Source: Cricetomys ansorgei (lineage: Eukaryota; Chordata; Mammalia; Rodentia; Nesomyidae). From it: 64,000 nucleotides of DNA. The stretch's first letter is position 1; every line of letters starts with the position of its first letter. Under the pieces are notes generated by a model. That model saw only the letters and a program-made list of their open reading frames with translations. It was not told where the DNA came from and did no database searches. The position numbers were made by a program, and so were the translations under genes. Below, piece after piece: positions 59,572-64,000 of this stretch. The stretch covers positions 48,126,501-48,190,500 of the forward strand of contig JAMJFZ010000107.1 of the NCBI GenBank assembly GCA_026225945.1. The letters are read 5' to 3'.

Positions 59572-62500
59572 TCATAACTATAATTCAAATAGAATTTCCT
59601 TGGTATAAAACAATAGACATTATATACACTTTCACATCTGTATTTCAACATTACTTCTGATGTTAAGGATAGCTGCAATTTGTTTATTCAAAATCTCTTT
59701 AATGATCCAAAATAATCTTTTCTACATGGTGAATCATTATTTTTTCCGTCAAAATTTTCTGTTATATTTAAAAAGTCTTGTTAAATCATTTGCTCTACTA
59801 TTCTAGTTGCCTATCTCTGCTTCTCAGCTCCATTCAAATAATTCTTTATTTCCCTTGTGCTAGAAAGAATTCCAGTTTTCTTCCTGGGCTCCATTGATAG
59901 TACATTTCCAGGGAAATGTAACCAATAGGAAGTTCTGGCATAAGGCTGAAAGACATAGGTGGGAACGTTATTATCTGTTTCTTTTGTATCTCTGGTGGCA
60001 GCCAAGAAAGCATATGGAGGTGACTTTATGACCCAGCAGCAATCGTGGGTGTCATGGACACTGACAAATTGGGATTTCAGCAGCACTAGTGAAATGCACA
60101 TTTTGAGTCTCTACAATGTGGCAGTCTGATATAGCATGACAAGGGGAGTGTGACCACAGGGTGGTCTTAGCTGTCAGCACAGTACTCAATAGACAATCTT
60201 AATCCCCATGGTACTCTCTCATCCAGTGGTTTATTTATTTTTATTTGTTTTTTTTTTTTTTGGTGTTTCTCATGTCGACCATCTAGTAAATTTAAGAAAC
60301 TTTCCAAAGTCTCATAATGAATTTAATTTTGACTTTCGTCTTCTCTATCTGAAATGTCTGCAACTCCTGCCATTGAGATGAGAGACTGACAAGACACCTG
60401 TCTACCAGTTTTCTATTCGATACTGATATCAGGTCTGCAGACCCTCTCCAACAGTATCACTTGTTTTCTAACAAGTATCAGTTCTTTACTGACGTCTGCC
60501 CATTGAATTCTGATAGACTCAAGACAGCACATCCTATTTCTAAACAGCCTTCATTGATTATACATTCTCTGTTGTACTGACCTGAAAACTCTTCCACTGT
60601 GTCTTATCACTCATATCAATTATCCCAGGTTAAATTTTGAGAGTTTTGAATTGTTTTTGTTTTTAGAGAAATCCATCAATTTTAGTATACAGAATGTCAA
60701 AATATTTTGTTGTGCTGGAATGTTTCTTAATACAGAAGTTATTTAAATACATGCATTTCATTTGATGGAAGGCTTTTATTAGTCAAGAATTTAAAATGCG
60801 GGTATATTGAGATATGAATTCTGTAAATAAAAATGTATTCCTCCTAACTACAGAGTTTAATGGACTTTGCAAATTGTACTGTATGCAAATTATGTGGCAA
60901 AAAAATCCCACAGGTAGTTCTTTACAGGTAGTTACAGGTAGTTCTCTTACCCCACTCCTGGCTCCCTGCAGCCATTGATCCCTCCTGTTTTGTCACTCCT
61001 GTGTCCTAGAGCGGTTTCCTCTGAAATGAAATATCCCATTCAGGCAGGAGGCTTGTTAAAGCTCAGAAATTAAGCCAAATTATGAGGCTTACAAGTAACT
61101 CATAAGACTCAGGAAGTGCCGGCAGCTTCCAAGATCCACAAGTTGTCATTTCTAGGTTATATGAGTAGTGAAGACTGCTGGGAGAAAGTTCTCACATGCA
61201 GAGCTGTCTGCAGGTCCCACAGAGGGATCCAGGGAAGGAGGCTTTGAAAGTCATCATCCAGGTATGGGTGGACTTCTCAGGGTTGAAGCTGCCATTGATT
61301 CATCCAGGAATGTTCCAGCAAAGGTGAAGAGAAACCACACAGTTTTATAAAACTCAAATATTGCCCAGTTGTCTGCAAAATGTAGGCTTAATACTTTGGT
61401 CAAATTTGCTTCTTAATCCATGGTATGAATTCATCAATTTACTAACCAACACCCTTGTGTTTCCCATTTAATTGATACTTCTTAATTCCATGTATCAATC
61501 TAGGCAACTGCTATGCACTGGTGTGAATGTAAGTAAATGTAAGTGAATCCTGAGCCTAATCCAATCTGACTCTTCATCTTAAATCCACTATATAGGTAAG
61601 TCAGTTCTACTTCCCTTGAGCAAGCAATAAAAAATCAAGAAGAAAAACCAGGAGAAAAATATGAAAATAGAGGAGACTCAATTTGGAGATTGGAAGTTGG
61701 AAGACAGAGCTTCCTTTGGCTCTGACTATTCCTGATCTATATGAAAATTTAGACACAGGGAGGGAGGCCATACTAAAGCTTTTCTTTATTTAGATATCAG
61801 GATAGTGACTCCTGAGAAAAGTTTATTGGAAATAGATATGAGATGAAATCCTAGATCTCCTGGGGCAGTGATACTTTAAATATGTAACAGTTTGTCATGG
61901 GCTCTGCACAACCTGAGTGGGAAAATGGGTTTGAAATTACCAATAGCCACACAGTAGTGCTCAGAATGTTGCCACTGAGCCCCAGGTAGCTGAGGAGAGT
62001 CATTCAAGATGGGAGGAAGGAAAATCTGAAGCTACTAATGATAGAGTCACCTACTTATACATACTGACACCTGGCCTGAACACAAGTCTGATTCTAATTT
62101 TAGTAAATTGTACAATCAAGAGACACTTTTCATTCTGAAATTTACAAGATTGCATTCAATTTTTAAATTATTGGGAATATAGGCACTCTTATAAATTCCG
62201 ATGTAACTTTTTATTTGAGACTGTTTCAAAAATGTTTATTATTTCTTAACTGAGAAGAATTCTTAGAGTACTTCTGCTTGTACAAATTAAGTTGCTGCTT
62301 TTTAATTTTTAAATTATTTTTAATTTTTTGCCTTGTAATTACTTGTTTTCATTTTCATGATATTGTTTAATTTTAAAGTATTTTCACTATTATAGAAACA
62401 TTGATACCATTTAAATAATGTGGATTAATTTATAATTATCACCAATTAGATTATTTTAAGTATTGTTAACTGAGACTCAAGTCATTAAACTTATACAAAG

Positions 62501-62864
62501 TCAAGTTTTCATTGAATAGTATAAAATATTATGACTATTAAACCTGTCTTTAAGATGGGATTTTTTTGGTCACATTTAAAATTTTATATTTTTATATACT
62601 ATCAAAACAAGATTATGATTTGCTTTTAAAGTAAGAAAAATATCATCACTTACACTTTTTGTGGGGTTTGTCCATATATTTTAGTCTTGATATGTTGAAT
62701 TAGCTTTTGTCTAATGTCTAGTATATTTCTATTACTATAAAACTTTAAGATTTTATAGCAAGCGCATCTTAATTCACTAATATACTTGTATTATCAGCTT
62801 TTGTTAAATGCGTGTCTTTCTCAGCTAAAAACACAGATAACTAATGTTGTGGAAGTTTATTTTT
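59572..62864. other. Unassigned DNA
   Basis: No gene or recognised repeat. Includes a T-run (about 60247-60261), three copies of 'acaggtagtt' at 60910-60943, and very AT-rich sequence from 62150 to 62800. Confidence 0.5.
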
Positions 62865-63157
62865 AGTTATGTACATAATAATAGTTTCATGCACTGTGGG
62901 GTGACAGGCTTCCTAGGTCTTGGTGTTCTGTATTGTCTGCAGGTGATGGATTTCTATGGGAGGATGTTTGATTGCTTATGATCTGCATCTGAGGAGTTTT
63001 GAATCAATAAAAACACCTGAGCTCAGATGCTGAGGGTTCTACTGTCCAATACAGTGCTTGCCATAACAGTGGTTCCCTCTGATGAGGTCCGGCAGGGTGT
63101 GTATCTATGAAAGCACCTCCTTGTCTTCCTTGGAGAACTGCCACAGCAGCTTACTAC
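62865..63157 (+). mobile_element. Solo LTR of family B, sense
   Basis: Third copy of the LTR that flanks 48248-49475. Landmarks are 'gtttatttttagttatgt' near the start, 'cttcctaggtcttggtgttc', 'tgtattgtctgcaggtgatg', 'caataaaaacacctgagctc' (poly(A) signal), 'agatgctgagggttctactg', 'agtggttccctctgatgagg' and 'tccggcagggtg'. No internal region is attached. No clear target duplication seen. Confidence 0.83.
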
Positions 63158-64000
63158 AACAAACTTATTATAAAGTCAGTAATGAGAAAACAATCTTTTT
63201 CTAAGAATGTTTCTAGTAAGTATTTGCTAAGATGTATTGACCATATTTTAACAGTTTTATACTATCACGTCCAGGAATCTCATTAAATAAAAAAAAAAAA
63301 GCAAATGCTAGATTTCTAATTAAAAAAATATAGTATTATCTCAACATATACTTCTTAAATGTGAACACAAATAAATACCTATTTCTGCTTAAAACCAAAG
63401 TCTTTTCTTTCTTGTAGTAAAACATTTAGTATTTATTAATTTCAGTTATAGAATCTGAGCATTTAAAACTTTAAAACATTATGCCATGATAATATAAAGG
63501 AATATTCACTTTTTATAGCCTAATTTTTTTGTTTCAATTATCATGTCTTCAATATTAAAAAATTTTACCTGCTCAAATTAAACAAGTGTACAGATTTCAC
63601 TTCTCAGAGTTTTTAATCCAACTCCCAAATACTACTTGATATCAATTGGCAAGGACTTAGAAGCTCAAACACAAAGGATTCTTATTTCTAGGAAGGCAGT
63701 TTGCAAATATATTAAGCCATGCATCAAGATTAGATGATTAAAATCATTGCTTAATACATGGTATAAAATTTCAGGTATTAGCATTTCATCAAGTGGCTTA
63801 TCTTTTGGGGCTTGTCTAGTTCTGGTTGGTTCCCTTTCATCCTGGTATCTAGTAGCATCCTCATGTTCCTCAGTAGTGAGAAAGTCAAGGAGAATTGAGT
63901 CAAAGAGCTTGAGGATCCCTGGCTCCAAAGACTCTCCCCTAAATATTACAGAGTCCTATGAAATACTTTATTTGTGTAGGAATTCCATATTTAACTATGG
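63158..64000. other. Unassigned AT-rich DNA with one odd minus-strand frame
   Basis: No repeat recognised. The minus strand is open for about 95 codons over 63665-63949, with an unusually charged stretch. It has no ATG near its start and no known family, so it is reported only as a finding. Confidence 0.45.

Noticed and set aside
1..64000. CRISPR arrays, operons, bacterial-type genes, rRNA and tRNA genes
   Set aside because: No regular spacer-repeat pattern, no ribosome-binding sites with dense coding, and no cloverleaf or rRNA segments. The repeat families are rodent nuclear ones. The tRNA-like heads present belong to SINEs.
1..64000. Rat-type ID SINE or young full-length L1 as a species marker
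   Set aside because: None recognised on either strand, so the species cannot be fixed between mouse, rat or a relative.

Overview
This window looks like AT-rich, non-coding nuclear DNA from a muroid (mouse/rat-like) rodent. The assignment rests on repeat families: rodent B1-type SINEs, tRNA-derived B3/B4-type SINEs, many L1 fragments with Lx-type 3' UTRs, rodent and older mammalian ERVL-MaLR LTRs, a class II-like solo LTR, and long CA/TG microsatellites. I cannot separate mouse from rat: I saw no rat-amplified ID SINE and no young full-length L1. No protein-coding exon, rRNA, tRNA or CRISPR array is supported with confidence. The longest open frames (about 130-139 codons) are about what chance allows in AT-rich DNA of this length, and most lie inside repeats. 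The window is best read as intergenic DNA or the inside of a very large intron.

Layout. 1-8.5 kb: mostly unassigned DNA with one B1, one B4-type SINE and one L1 3' end. 8.5-21.3 kb: densely layered repeats, with a MaLR LTR, Lx L1 3' ends on both strands (including a 1.76-kb minus-strand piece at 14.93-16.69 kb), MLT1-like LTRs, and the first and the inverted copy of a TG...CA LTR-like family. 21.3-30.6 kb: mainly unassigned, with L1 pieces at 26 and 28 kb and CA repeats, one with a 64-bp alternating pyrimidine-purine run. 30.6-34.2 kb: MLT1, L1, MLT1 and B3 remnants, all minus. 34.2-42.3 kb: unassigned DNA broken by the second copy of the LTR family and two MaLR LTRs in opposite orientation. 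42.3-45.7 kb: SINEs and a sense L1 interrupted by a SINE and an LTR. 47.9-50.4 kb: a short LTR-internal-LTR element on the minus strand, then a 500-bp solo LTR with a 6-bp target-site duplication. 51.1-51.9 kb: third direct copy of the LTR family. 54.0-57.2 kb: two antisense L1 remnants and a weak exon-like ORF pair. 57.2-64 kb: mostly unassigned, with another copy of the 47.9-kb LTR family at 62.9 kb.

Nothing here forms an operon or a coordinated gene system, and I found no previously undescribed system. The most useful leads are the four-copy LTR-like family carrying a B1-like segment, the short LTR-internal-LTR element and its third LTR, the solo LTR with its duplication, the nested insertions at 43-45.7 kb, and the weak candidate exon pair near 54.5-54.9 kb.
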